The translations under genes and the position numbers were made by a program. The notes below the pieces were generated by a model, which was not told the origin of the DNA, ran no database searches, and worked only from the letters and a program-made list of their open reading frames with translations. From NCBI GenBank assembly GCA_023426935.1, contig JAEZBR010000011.1, positions 1 to 11,248 on the forward strand: a DNA stretch of 11,248 nt. The letters are read 5' to 3'. Each line of letters starts with the position of its first letter. Positions within the stretch are counted from its first letter, which is position 1. Positions 1 to 7,250 of this stretch are shown here, piece by piece. This DNA comes from Bacillota bacterium (lineage in GTDB: Bacteria > Bacillota_I > Bacilli_A > Erysipelotrichales > Erysipelotrichaceae).

Positions 1-45
1 TGATGACTGACTTACTTCATTATAGACAATTGTCCTTGTTGGATG

Positions 46-93
46 AAGTTAATGCAGGTCATGATCACTGTTTGGTTTGCATAAGTTAATGCA
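46..93. repeat. 11-bp direct repeat pair upstream of the amidase gene
   Basis: The sequence AAGTTAATGCA occurs exactly twice, at 46-56 and 83-93, 37 bp apart. Both copies lie in the stretch before the amidase promoter, where no gene can be supported. A perfect 10-bp palindrome, GACAATTGTC, lies nearby at 25-34. These could be protein-binding sites or remnants of an upstream element. The sequence alone does not say which. Confidence 0.4.
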
Positions 94-174
94 ATGAAGG
101 GGCTGCGCTAAGAAATACAATTCAAATTTTATTCTTCATGCGTAATTACTATATAAAATTGGGTTGTTAAAATA

Positions 175-183
175 TGTTATAAT
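175..183 (+). promoter_or_regulatory. Extended -10 promoter for the amidase gene
   Basis: TGTTATAAT at 175-183 is a perfect extended -10 element (TGn plus TATAAT). No good -35 box lies at the usual distance, which is common for extended -10 promoters. Transcription would start near 190, on top of the GAGG ribosome binding site at 190-193. That gives a very short leader before the ATG at 200. The short leader is the main doubt about this call. Confidence 0.5.
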
Positions 184-199
184 TTTTCCGAGGCGTACT

Positions 200-1792
200 A
201 TGAAAAAAAAGACCATCTTATTGATTATCCTAGCTGCGATCTTTTTAATAATAATTGTTTTTGTTTTCTGTTTCCCGATAATTGATTTTAAATTAAAAGG
301 TGAAAGCAGTGTTGTCGTAAATTATGAGGAAGAATATACCGATCCTGGGGTAGAATTTAAACTATTCGGTCTTCAATTCGATAGTTATCCGAAGGTAACT
401 GAGAATGTGGACACCGGTAAGCTCGGTAATTATGAAGTGACTTATACCTACCAATGGGGCTTTCAAAGCGGGAGGATAACCAGAATGGTTGAAGTAGCCG
501 ATCTTACACCACCGGTAATTACCGCTTCCGAAGATAAGGTTATTTATCTTGAACAGGGTAATAGTGCAAGTTTACCTTCCTTCAGTGCGATAGATAATGT
601 GGATGGCGATGTTTCTAGTTCGATTACCACTTTAAGTTACAACCAATATTATATCGGTTTAGACTATATTTTAATTCAGGCTTCTGATCAGGCGGGTAAC
701 ATTGGTCAATACGCTCAAACTGTTTCAATCTATAACGAGGATTATGTACCAAGTATGGATAATGTTTTAAGTGAAGGCATCTATCATATGTCAATCGAAG
801 GAACAAACTGGGTCTTCCGGGGAGATCAGAAAGATCAGTCTGCTAAGACAAGACTAGTATTAAATAACGGGAAAAGCGATTTCGAATATGATTTAGTACA
901 GTTAGATACTTCCCGATATGGTTACTATGAAGCGACGATTGATCCTTCACAATTAGAGAACGGAACTTATACTTTATATCTGGTCAATGGGGATAAGCGG
1001 GTTTCACCGTCAATTGTTTATTACAATACTGCGCAAAAGTTGGGAAGATTACATCTTGGGAACAAATTAGTGACTTTTAACTATGACGCTGGCTTAGGAA
1101 TATCCGTGGATACTTTCGAGTATGAATATGATATCGCCATCGATGTCGGACACGGGGATGATGATCCCGGAGCGATCGGACTAGGGAATGAACACGAATC
1201 CGATATCAATCTGATGGTCTCCCTATATGAGAAACAACGATATGAATCGTTTGGTTTGAAAGTTTGGCTGATTAGGGAAAGCGATGATTATTCTGAATTG
1301 TTAGGTGACCAAGATTGGGGAACTTTACAGAAGGTCGGTTGGACGGTAGGATATTATGGCTCGGTAGCAAAGTATACTTACTCCAATCATCATAATTCCG
1401 ATACGGCGGGTGCGACCAGCGGGCCTGAAATTATTGTCTTACCGAATATATCCAAGGAAGGTTTAAGTGTTGCCTATACCTTGAAAGATCAATTTAAGGC
1501 TCTTTTCCCAGCTGTCGATACTGATTGGACTTTATTTACCCGCGATTATACGACCGGGACCCGTTATGACCGTTCTAGCGGAACGGTATATCCGGATATG
1601 CGGGTATACTATGCGAACATGAGATATCCTTACGAAGATTTTGGCGTGAATGTTGTAACTTATGAAGGCTGTTATCTAAATAATACGGTCGATTATAAGT
1701 GGTATATTACCCAAGAACACTGGAAGGATGTCAGCGAGGCGAAGATAAAAGCTTATGTCGAGGCCTTAGGAATTACTTACACTGAACCGTAA
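200..1792 (+). CDS. Membrane-anchored N-acetylmuramoyl-L-alanine amidase with Ig-like domains
   Basis: Predicted zinc-dependent cell-wall amidase (Amidase_3 family) that cleaves the bond between muramic acid and the stem peptide outside the membrane. The 530-residue product has a basic N-terminus and one hydrophobic segment (about 6-25) acting as anchor or uncleaved signal. Two Ig-like modules of the DUF5011/Big type follow (about 34-99 with YTDPGV, and 101-177 starting DLTPPVIT). Residues about 183-305 form a region I do not recognise. The catalytic domain covers about 313-527. Its zinc ligands are visible as His318 (DVGHG), Glu333 (HESDINL) and His397 (SNHHNS), with the catalytic Glu489 in VTYEGCY. 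I chose ATG 200 because GAGG lies 6 nt upstream; the TTG at 164 would sit upstream of the -10 box. The gene is monocistronic, with a promoter before it and a terminator after it. The Ig modules probably position the enzyme in the wall, which is inference. Confidence 0.88.
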   Translation: MKKKTILLIILAAIFLIIIVFVFCFPIIDFKLKGESSVVVNYEEEYTDPGVEFKLFGLQFDSYPKVTENVDTGKLGNYEVTYTYQWGFQSGRITRMVEVADLTPPVITASEDKVIYLEQGNSASLPSFSAIDNVDGDVSSSITTLSYNQYYIGLDYILIQASDQAGNIGQYAQTVSIYNEDYVPSMDNVLSEGIYHMSIEGTNWVFRGDQKDQSAKTRLVLNNGKSDFEYDLVQLDTSRYGYYEATIDPSQLENGTYTLYLVNGDKRVSPSIVYYNTAQKLGRLHLGNKLVTFNYDAGLGISVDTFEYEYDIAIDVGHGDDDPGAIGLGNEHESDINLMVSLYEKQRYESFGLKVWLIRESDDYSELLGDQDWGTLQKVGWTVGYYGSVAKYTYSNHHNSDTAGATSGPEIIVLPNISKEGLSVAYTLKDQFKALFPAVDTDWTLFTRDYTTGTRYDRSSGTVYPDMRVYYANMRYPYEDFGVNVVTYEGCYLNNTVDYKWYITQEHWKDVSEAKIKAYVEALGITYTEP

Positions 1793-1854
1793 TGTAAATA
1801 AATGAAAGCTATGAAAATAAAAATTTAATTTCAAATGTTTACATATATTTTCAG

Positions 1855-1888
1855 CGGAGAACCATTTCAAAGTGATTCTCCGTTTTTT
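1855..1888 (+). terminator. Intrinsic terminator after the amidase gene
   Basis: CGGAGAA (1855-1861) pairs perfectly with TTCTCCG (1876-1882). Two more pairs are possible across a C/A mismatch, and six T residues follow (1883-1888). It lies 62 nt after the amidase stop and in front of livK. The T-run overlaps the -10 box proposed for livK. Confidence 0.85.
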
Positions 1889-1893
1889 ATAAT
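1865..1893 (+). promoter_or_regulatory. Putative promoter of the liv operon, nested in the terminator
   Basis: TATAAT at 1888-1893 is a perfect -10 hexamer whose first base is the last T of the terminator T-run. At a 17-bp spacing stands TTTCAA (1865-1870), a poor -35 match (3 of 6). Initiation near 1900 would give a leader of about 23 nt containing the strong ribosome binding site AAGGGAGG at 1907-1914. No other promoter-like sequence is seen between the terminator and livK. Confidence 0.5.
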
Positions 1894-1922
1894 GGGAACA
1901 TTACTTAAGGGAGGAAATTGTG

Positions 1923-3083
1923 ATGAAGAAAGTATTAATGGTGATTTTATGCCTATTCATGATGGCCGGATGTTCGGGGACGAAGAGTTCTTCCGGCAGT
2001 GAATCGTATAAGATCGGTTTGGATTTTGAATTGACCGGCGGAGTTGCAGATTATGGGAACGCCGAGCTTAAAGGAGCAACATTGGCGATTGAACAAGCTA
2101 ATGCGGCAGCCGGATATGAGAAATATACTAGTGTCCAGTATGATACTAAATCGGATGTTTCAGAAGCGGTTTCGACTGCGACTAGTTTAGTTCAGGATAA
2201 AGTAGTTGGAGTTGTGGGGCCGGCCACTTCGGGCGCTTCCGCGGCTGGTTATCAAATTTTCAACGATGCGAAAGTAATTGTAATTTCACCTTCCGCCACC
2301 GCGAATAACATTACTTTAAAGAATCCGGATGATAGTACTAGTGCGGTATACGATTATGTTTTCAGAGCCTGTTTCGAAGATTCTTATCAAGGTGCGGCAA
2401 TGGCTCAATTCGCGATTGATAATTTAGGTTGTAAGAAAGCAATCATCTATGGTGATTCCACCACGGATTATTCTAAGGGTCTATCTGCCTCATTTAAGAA
2501 GCAATTTGAGAAATTGGATGGCGTAATCGTCGATAGTGAAAACTATGTAGCTGGTGATACGGATTTCGCCAGTGTCTTAACTAAGATAAAGAATATGGAT
2601 TTCGATGTACTTTATATTCCGGGCTATTATTCCGAAGCCGGTTTAATTATTAAGCAGGCGAGAGCGATGGGAATTACCGTTCCGATTATCGGTGGCGACG
2701 GTTTCGATTCGGTGACTTTAAGCGATTTGGCCGGAAATGACAACCTCAACGATGTTTACTTCACGACCGCATATACCACGATTAACGCTTCCGATTCCTT
2801 AAAGGCGTTTATCGATGCATATAAAGAAAAGTATAATGAAGATCCTAACATGTTCTCAGCTTTAGCATTCGATTCGGTTAATTGTCTGATTCAGGGCATC
2901 GAAAAAGCCGGCAGCAGCGATCCTGCAGCCATCCAGAAAGCCGTAAGCGCGATTGAATTTTCTGGGATCACCGGAAGTTTCACCTTCGATGCAGCCCATA
3001 CGCCAGTTAAGAGTGTCTTGGTTGTTAAATTAGTTAATGGTGTTCAGTCAGATGCAGTATCGGTTAGTCCGAAAGTTGATTAA
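1923..3083 (+). CDS. livK: Branched-chain amino acid ABC transporter, substrate-binding lipoprotein
   Basis: Surface-tethered binding protein of the Peripla_BP_6 (LivJ/LivK) family, which delivers ligand to the LivHM channel. The 386-residue precursor has a short lipoprotein signal (MKK, hydrophobic core, then MAGC), so Cys17 is the likely lipidated residue, followed by a Ser/Gly/Lys linker. The mature part opens with the family pattern IGLDFELTGGVADYG. It continues with GPATSG (Thr102 and Ser103, in the usual ligand-contact loop) and SPSATA. Its length is normal for the family. ATG 1923 is preferred over the in-frame GTG at 1920 because AAGGGAGG (1907-1914) is 8 nt before it. It is the first gene of a five-gene operon and is followed by a stable hairpin. 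The family binds Leu/Ile/Val but also other amino acids and amides, so the ligand is not settled by sequence. Confidence 0.93.
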   Translation: MKKVLMVILCLFMMAGCSGTKSSSGSESYKIGLDFELTGGVADYGNAELKGATLAIEQANAAAGYEKYTSVQYDTKSDVSEAVSTATSLVQDKVVGVVGPATSGASAAGYQIFNDAKVIVISPSATANNITLKNPDDSTSAVYDYVFRACFEDSYQGAAMAQFAIDNLGCKKAIIYGDSTTDYSKGLSASFKKQFEKLDGVIVDSENYVAGDTDFASVLTKIKNMDFDVLYIPGYYSEAGLIIKQARAMGITVPIIGGDGFDSVTLSDLAGNDNLNDVYFTTAYTTINASDSLKAFIDAYKEKYNEDPNMFSALAFDSVNCLIQGIEKAGSSDPAAIQKAVSAIEFSGITGSFTFDAAHTPVKSVLVVKLVNGVQSDAVSVSPKVD

Positions 3084-3092
3084 ATCATAAAT

Positions 3093-3117
3093 GAAGAGAG
3101 GAGTAATTCCTCTCTTC
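3093..3117 (+). other. Intercistronic hairpin between livK and livH
   Basis: GAAGAGAGGA (3093-3102) pairs perfectly over 10 bp with TCCTCTCTTC (3108-3117), and a G-T pair at 3103/3107 closes the loop. No T-run follows, so it is unlikely to be a full terminator. Its place just after the binding-protein gene fits a 3' mRNA-stabilising or partial-termination element. Such elements are known to keep binding protein in excess over membrane subunits. Confidence 0.7.
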
Positions 3118-3142
3118 TTCCTAGCTTAGAAGGGGGATTTAA

Positions 3143-4021
3143 ATGATTCAGTTTATTCAACAGTTGATAAATGGTTTATCGTTAGGAAGCATCTACGCGT
3201 TGATTGCTTTGGGATATACCATGGTTTATGGCATTATTAAGTTAATCAATTTTGCCCACGGCGATATTTATATGTTGGGGGCATATCTTGGTTTTTTCGC
3301 AACGACTTACCTTGGCTTAAGTTTTTTTCCGGCTTTGTTAGTCTCAATGATAACCTGTGCTTTGATTGGCGTGGTAGTCGAAAGGGTAGCGTATAAGCCT
3401 CTAAGAAAAGCGAGCCGAATTGCCGCACTGATTACGGCGATCGGGGTCAGTTACCTGATTGAAGCGTTGGTCCAGAGATTCATGGGTACCGGGGTCAAGA
3501 CCTATCCGAATGTAGTCGCGGAGACAACGATGCATTTAGGAGAAGTAATTATCTCAACCAAACAGATCTGGATTTTTATCATCACAATTAGTCTAATGGT
3601 AATCTTGCAGTATGTTGTTAAGCACACAAGAATCGGTCGCAGTATGCGAGCGGTATCGGTCGATAGTGAAGCGGCTCAATTGATGGGCGTAAATGTCGAC
3701 ACGACGATTTCGATTACCTTCGCGATTGGTTCGGCTTTAGCCGGGGCAGCCGGAGTTTTAGTCGGGGTTTATTATAATTCGATTAATCCCCTGATGGGGA
3801 TGGTACCGGGAGTTAAAGCCTTTATCGCCGCCGTTTTCGGGGGAATTGGTATTATTCCTGGCGCAATGCTGGGCGGCTTCTTTATCGGAATCGTCGAGAC
3901 TTTAGTCGCTGGTTATGGAAGCTCCTTATACAAAGATTTAGTGGTTTATTTAATATTGATCATCGTCTTAATTTTTAAACCTTCAGGGTTATTGGGACGC
4001 AATAAGAAAGAGAAGGTTTAA
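3143..4021 (+). CDS. livH: Branched-chain amino acid ABC transporter permease LivH
   Basis: Integral membrane channel subunit of the HAAT-type ABC importer (BPD_transp_2 family), partner of LivM. The 292-residue protein is almost wholly hydrophobic, with about eight membrane segments. It starts with the classic LivH signature NGLSLGSIYALIALGYTMVY followed by INFAHGD. The conserved cytoplasmic coupling region and late motifs are present: GRSMRAVSVD, ALAGAAGVL and AVFGGIGIIPGAMLGG. Length is typical for the family. The ribosome binding site AAGGGGG (3130-3136) is 6 nt before ATG 3143 and lies outside the preceding hairpin, so it stays accessible. livM follows after 2 nt, which indicates translation from one message. 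Confidence 0.95.
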   Translation: MIQFIQQLINGLSLGSIYALIALGYTMVYGIIKLINFAHGDIYMLGAYLGFFATTYLGLSFFPALLVSMITCALIGVVVERVAYKPLRKASRIAALITAIGVSYLIEALVQRFMGTGVKTYPNVVAETTMHLGEVIISTKQIWIFIITISLMVILQYVVKHTRIGRSMRAVSVDSEAAQLMGVNVDTTISITFAIGSALAGAAGVLVGVYYNSINPLMGMVPGVKAFIAAVFGGIGIIPGAMLGGFFIGIVETLVAGYGSSLYKDLVVYLILIIVLIFKPSGLLGRNKKEKV

Positions 4022-4023
4022 TT

Positions 4024-4995
4024 ATGAAAGGAAACATCGTAAAGAATAAATTAAACTGGTGCTGGTTGGCACTAATTGTATTAAGTTACGGCTTGATTGG
4101 TTTAATGATTCAATTCGGTATTATCAATCCGGTATACGAGAATGTTTTAATGACAGTCGGAATAAATATAATTTTAGCCGTTTCCTTAAATCTGATTATC
4201 GGAATCACCGGTCAGTTCTCCTTGGGACATGCCGGCTTTATGTGCATCGGTGCGTATGCGGCAGGGGTCATGATTAAAAATTTCTCGGGTTCTACGCTTA
4301 TGTTAGTGGTCGGGATTTTAATCGGAATGGTTCTAAGCGCTATTGCGGCTTTGATTATTGCAACACCTACTTTAAGATTAAAAGGTGATTATCTAGCCAT
4401 CGCCACGCTAGGATTCGGAGAAATAATCCGCATTATTATTCTAAATATGAATATTACTAACGGTGCTGCGGGAATGGTTTTACCGAAAATAGTTTCTTGG
4501 TTTGAAATTTTTATCGCGGTCGTTGTAACTTTGATTGTAATTGTAAACTTTGGGCGGTCAGCCCTAGGACGCGCTTGTATTTCGATTAGGGAAGATGAGA
4601 TTGCCTCGGAAGCGATGGGCATCAATACGACGCGATATAAAATTCTAGCATTTGTGATCGGCGCAATCTTTGCGTCATTAGCCGGTTCGTTATATGCCGG
4701 CAGTTTCTATGTGATAAAACCGGAGATGTTTACCTTTTCCAAGTCAATCGATATCTTAGTAATCGTTGTATTTGGCGGTATGGGCTCAATCACCGGTTCG
4801 GTTATCGCAGCCATCGTTATCGGTTTATTGAATATGTTTTTACAGCAGTTTTCGGATATTCGGACGATTATTTATGGTGCAGCTTTAGTACTGATCATGA
4901 TTTTCCGCCCGCAAGGTCTACTGGGCACCAAAGAATTTACTTTCCAGGCAATGTTTAAGAAATGGGGTAAAAAGAATGCAAGCTCTAGTAACTGA
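4024..4995 (+). CDS. livM: Branched-chain amino acid ABC transporter permease LivM
   Basis: Second channel-forming permease of the importer (BPD_transp_2 family), 323 residues with about eight to ten membrane segments. Family motifs are clear: SLNLIIGITGQFSLGHAGF, GDYLAIATLGFGEIIR and the coupling loop GRACISIREDEIASEAMGIN. Near the end comes VVFGGMGSITGSVIAA, then FRPQGLLG, and a basic tail ends KKNASSSN. The ribosome binding site AGAAGG (4011-4016) lies in the end of livH, 7 nt before the ATG. The last 20 bp overlap the start of livG, so the two are probably translationally coupled. Confidence 0.95.
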   Translation: MKGNIVKNKLNWCWLALIVLSYGLIGLMIQFGIINPVYENVLMTVGINIILAVSLNLIIGITGQFSLGHAGFMCIGAYAAGVMIKNFSGSTLMLVVGILIGMVLSAIAALIIATPTLRLKGDYLAIATLGFGEIIRIIILNMNITNGAAGMVLPKIVSWFEIFIAVVVTLIVIVNFGRSALGRACISIREDEIASEAMGINTTRYKILAFVIGAIFASLAGSLYAGSFYVIKPEMFTFSKSIDILVIVVFGGMGSITGSVIAAIVIGLLNMFLQQFSDIRTIIYGAALVLIMIFRPQGLLGTKEFTFQAMFKKWGKKNASSSN

Positions 4996-5752
4996 AAACC
5001 TCACAAAGATTTTTGGTGGGTTGGCCGCCGTTTCCGATATTTCCTTGGAAATAACCCAAGGTGAATTAGTCGGTTTGATTGGGCCTAACGGTGCGGGAAA
5101 GACCACCTTATTCAACTTACTGACGGGCGAGTATGAACCCAGTGCCGGTAATATTTATCTGAATGTGAACGGTGAATTAAAGAAAACGAACGGATTAAAA
5201 CCTTATCAAGTTACTAAATTAGGCATCGCTCGTACTTTTCAAAACATCCGCTTATTCAAAGATCTGACCGTCGCGGATAACGTGAAGATTGGAATGAATA
5301 AGAATATTCAATACAATAGTTTTCAAGCAATTTTTAGAACGAAGAAATATTATGACGAAGAAGAACGCGTAAGGAAAAAAACTGAAGATCTATTAGAAAT
5401 TGTTGGTTTGAAAAAGGAGATTGATTTAGTCGCTAAGAATCTGCCCTATGGACAACAACGGAGATTAGAGATTGCCAGAGCTTTAGCGACGCAACCCAAG
5501 ATCTTATTCTTGGATGAACCGGCTGCGGGAATGAATCCCCAGGAAACAAAAGATCTGACTGTTCTGATTCATGAATTAAGAGATAAATATAAGTTGACGA
5601 TAATACTGATTGAGCATGATATGTCCTTAGTTATGACTGTTTGTCAGAGAATCTATGTGTTGGATTATGGCAGATTAATCGCTCAGGGAACCCCGAAACA
5701 GATTCGCCACAATCCTAAAGTTATCACGGCTTATTTAGGAGAAGAAGAATGA
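4976..5752 (+). CDS. livG: Branched-chain amino acid ABC transporter ATPase LivG
   Basis: Cytoplasmic ATP-hydrolysing subunit of the importer, 258 residues as expected for LivG. All ABC motifs are intact: Walker A GPNGAGKTT (36-44), ABC signature LPYGQQRRLEIA (from 156), Walker B ILFLDEP (Asp180, Glu181) and the H-loop IEHDM with His214. The family mark PAAGMNPQE follows Walker B. The LPYGQ form of the signature, in place of LSGGQ, is normal for LivG. The start codon lies inside livM (20-bp overlap), with GGGG (4964-4967) as a modest ribosome binding site 8 nt upstream. A start further downstream would cut off the conserved first strand. The stop overlaps the livF start in ATGA. Confidence 0.96.
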   Translation: MQALVTENLTKIFGGLAAVSDISLEITQGELVGLIGPNGAGKTTLFNLLTGEYEPSAGNIYLNVNGELKKTNGLKPYQVTKLGIARTFQNIRLFKDLTVADNVKIGMNKNIQYNSFQAIFRTKKYYDEEERVRKKTEDLLEIVGLKKEIDLVAKNLPYGQQRRLEIARALATQPKILFLDEPAAGMNPQETKDLTVLIHELRDKYKLTIILIEHDMSLVMTVCQRIYVLDYGRLIAQGTPKQIRHNPKVITAYLGEEE

Positions 5753-6462
5753 AAAACTTACTAGAAATCCGTAATCTTAAAGTGAATTACGGCGCAATCG
5801 AAGCTTTAAAAGGAGTCACCTTAGAAGTTAAGAAGTCTGAGATCGTAACCCTGATTGGATCTAACGGAGCGGGGAAATCAACTTTGTTGAAAAGTATTTC
5901 CGGTCTCCAAAAAGTAAATGAAGGCGAGATTTTATTTGAAGTGAATTCGATCGTAAACAAAAAACCGCGGGAGATTGTGGTGATGGGTATCACCCAAGTA
6001 CCGGAAGGGAGACATATCTTCTCGGGTATGAGCGTGTATGAGAATCTTTTGATGGGGGGATACACCCGTAAGGATCAGAAAAAGTTAGGAAACGACTTAG
6101 CAGAAGTTTATAAACAATTTCCGATTTTAAAAGAAAGAAAGGATCAGGACGCCTCGACTTTATCCGGTGGCGAACAGCAGATGCTGGCGATTGGACGAGC
6201 CTTGATGGCCAAACCGAAATTACTTTTACTGGATGAACCTTCGATGGGTCTTTCGCCGATCCTGGTTAAAGAAATATTTACCATCATTTTGAGTATCAAA
6301 GCAAGCGGAACAACGATTCTGTTGAATGAACAGAATGCGAAAATGGCTTTAAAGATTGCTGATCGTGGCTATGTGATGGAGAACGGAAAAATTGTCTTAG
6401 CAGGCACCGGTGAAAGTTTAGCCGCTTCCCCGGAAGTTCAAAAAGCATATTTAGGTGGGTAG
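5749..6462 (+). CDS. livF: Branched-chain amino acid ABC transporter ATPase LivF
   Basis: Second nucleotide-binding subunit, pairing with LivG under the LivHM channel; 237 residues, a normal length. Motifs are Walker A GSNGAGKST (37-45), LivF-type TQVPEGRHIF and SVYENLLMGG, signature LSGGEQQMLAIGRAL (from 138) and Walker B LLLLDEPSMGLSP (Asp162, Glu163). The H-loop position carries Gln195 (NEQNA) in place of His, which is usual in LivF proteins rather than a defect. It is linked to livG by an ATGA overlap. No intrinsic terminator follows, so transcription may run into the PF06541 gene that starts 32 nt later. Confidence 0.95.
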   Translation: MKNLLEIRNLKVNYGAIEALKGVTLEVKKSEIVTLIGSNGAGKSTLLKSISGLQKVNEGEILFEVNSIVNKKPREIVVMGITQVPEGRHIFSGMSVYENLLMGGYTRKDQKKLGNDLAEVYKQFPILKERKDQDASTLSGGEQQMLAIGRALMAKPKLLLLDEPSMGLSPILVKEIFTIILSIKASGTTILLNEQNAKMALKIADRGYVMENGKIVLAGTGESLAASPEVQKAYLGG

Positions 6463-6494
6463 ATTATTTATCTTATCTGCTTTAAGATAATAGT

Positions 6495-7250
6495 ATGCGA
6501 GAGATTCAAAACTTATTTTTGTGCTTTATGATGTATTGTTTCATCGGTTGGTTATGGGAAAGTATACCGGCATCTTTTCGAAAGAAACGTTTTGTGAACC
6601 GGGGCTTTTTAAATGGTCCGTGGATTCCAATCTACGGCGTCGGCGCCATTATGGTCTATTTAATATTAGGCGACGATAATCTGAACGTTATCCCCTTATT
6701 TTTAAGCAGCGCAATTTTGGATGTCACTTTGGAATATTTAACTTCTTGGGGAATGGAAGAATTATTCCATGCTCGTTGGTGGGATTACTCTGAAAAGCCC
6801 TTTAATCTAAACGGACGAATCTGTTTATTGGGATTCGTCGTTTTCGGGATTTTCTCCGTGGCTGTCGTTGATTATTTACAACCGTTATTTATGAGTTGGG
6901 TCGAGAAATTAAGCTTATTAGCGACTAACATTCTATTTTATACTTTGGCAACATTATTTCTCACCGATCTGGCATTTACCTTGACCGAAGCTTTCAGTAT
7001 TCCTCAGCATTTAAAGAAGATATCTTTGGAAGTAGAACAATATCGTAAAGAACACTTGAATCTTAATCCGAGAGATATCATGAAAATCGCAATAAAACTT
7101 CCGAAGAACATGAAATCTGATCTGCAAAGTCTTTCAAAGAAGTTGCATTCTTACCAAGCAAAACGATTCGCGAATGCCTTCCCGAAATTAAAGAGCAAAG
7201 AGTACCAGGAATTATTAGAAGAGATAAAGACTTTCTTAACGAAAGATTAA
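6495..7250 (+). CDS. PF06541-type multi-pass membrane protein (putative ABC transporter type IV)
   Basis: The 251-residue protein matches the ABC_trans_CmpB family (PF06541), common in Gram-positive bacteria and of unproven function despite its name. Family motifs are clear: a first helix with FIGWLWES (16-23), NRGFLNGPWIPIYGVG (35-50), LEYLTSWGMEELF, then WWDYS (95-99) and FNLNGRICL (103-111). About five membrane helices are seen (roughly 5-24, 43-58, 65-85, 108-128, 138-160). A charged, Lys-rich helical tail of about 85 residues is probably cytoplasmic. No Shine-Dalgarno sequence precedes the ATG (TTTAAGATAATAGT). It may be read by run-on from livF or from a leaderless message. Its stop overlaps that of the convergent homologue. 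A role in amino acid import is suggested only by position. Confidence 0.85.
   Translation: MREIQNLFLCFMMYCFIGWLWESIPASFRKKRFVNRGFLNGPWIPIYGVGAIMVYLILGDDNLNVIPLFLSSAILDVTLEYLTSWGMEELFHARWWDYSEKPFNLNGRICLLGFVVFGIFSVAVVDYLQPLFMSWVEKLSLLATNILFYTLATLFLTDLAFTLTEAFSIPQHLKKISLEVEQYRKEHLNLNPRDIMKIAIKLPKNMKSDLQSLSKKLHSYQAKRFANAFPKLKSKEYQELLEEIKTFLTKD

Noticed and set aside
3..89. Open frame of 28 codons at the left edge, possibly the tail of an upstream gene
   Set aside because: The translation (ending in DHCLVCIS) matches nothing I recognise, is too short to judge, and is preceded by only two bases of sequence.
164..199. In-frame TTG at 164 as start of the amidase, adding 12 residues
   Set aside because: It has no ribosome binding site and sits upstream of the extended -10 box at 175-183. 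ATG 200 has GAGG at the right distance and gives a classic basic N-terminus before the hydrophobic segment.
1844..1860. CodY-box-like sequence ATTTTCAG before livK
   Set aside because: The left half fits but the right half does not: only about 9 of 15 positions match the CodY consensus, and the mismatched half belongs to the terminator stem.
4389..4625. Minus-strand and alternative-frame open frames inside livH, livM, livG, livF, gapA and the phosphoesterase
   Set aside because: They lie wholly within well-supported genes, lack ribosome binding sites and recognisable domains, and read as complements of conserved coding sequence.
6325..6336. Missing H-loop His in LivF (NEQN) as an inactivating change
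   Set aside because: Gln at this position is typical of LivF proteins, and all other ATPase motifs are intact.
6468..6490. Stem TTATCTT/AAGATAA after livF as a terminator
   Set aside because: The stem is AT-rich with a 9-nt loop and no T-run follows, so efficient termination is unlikely.
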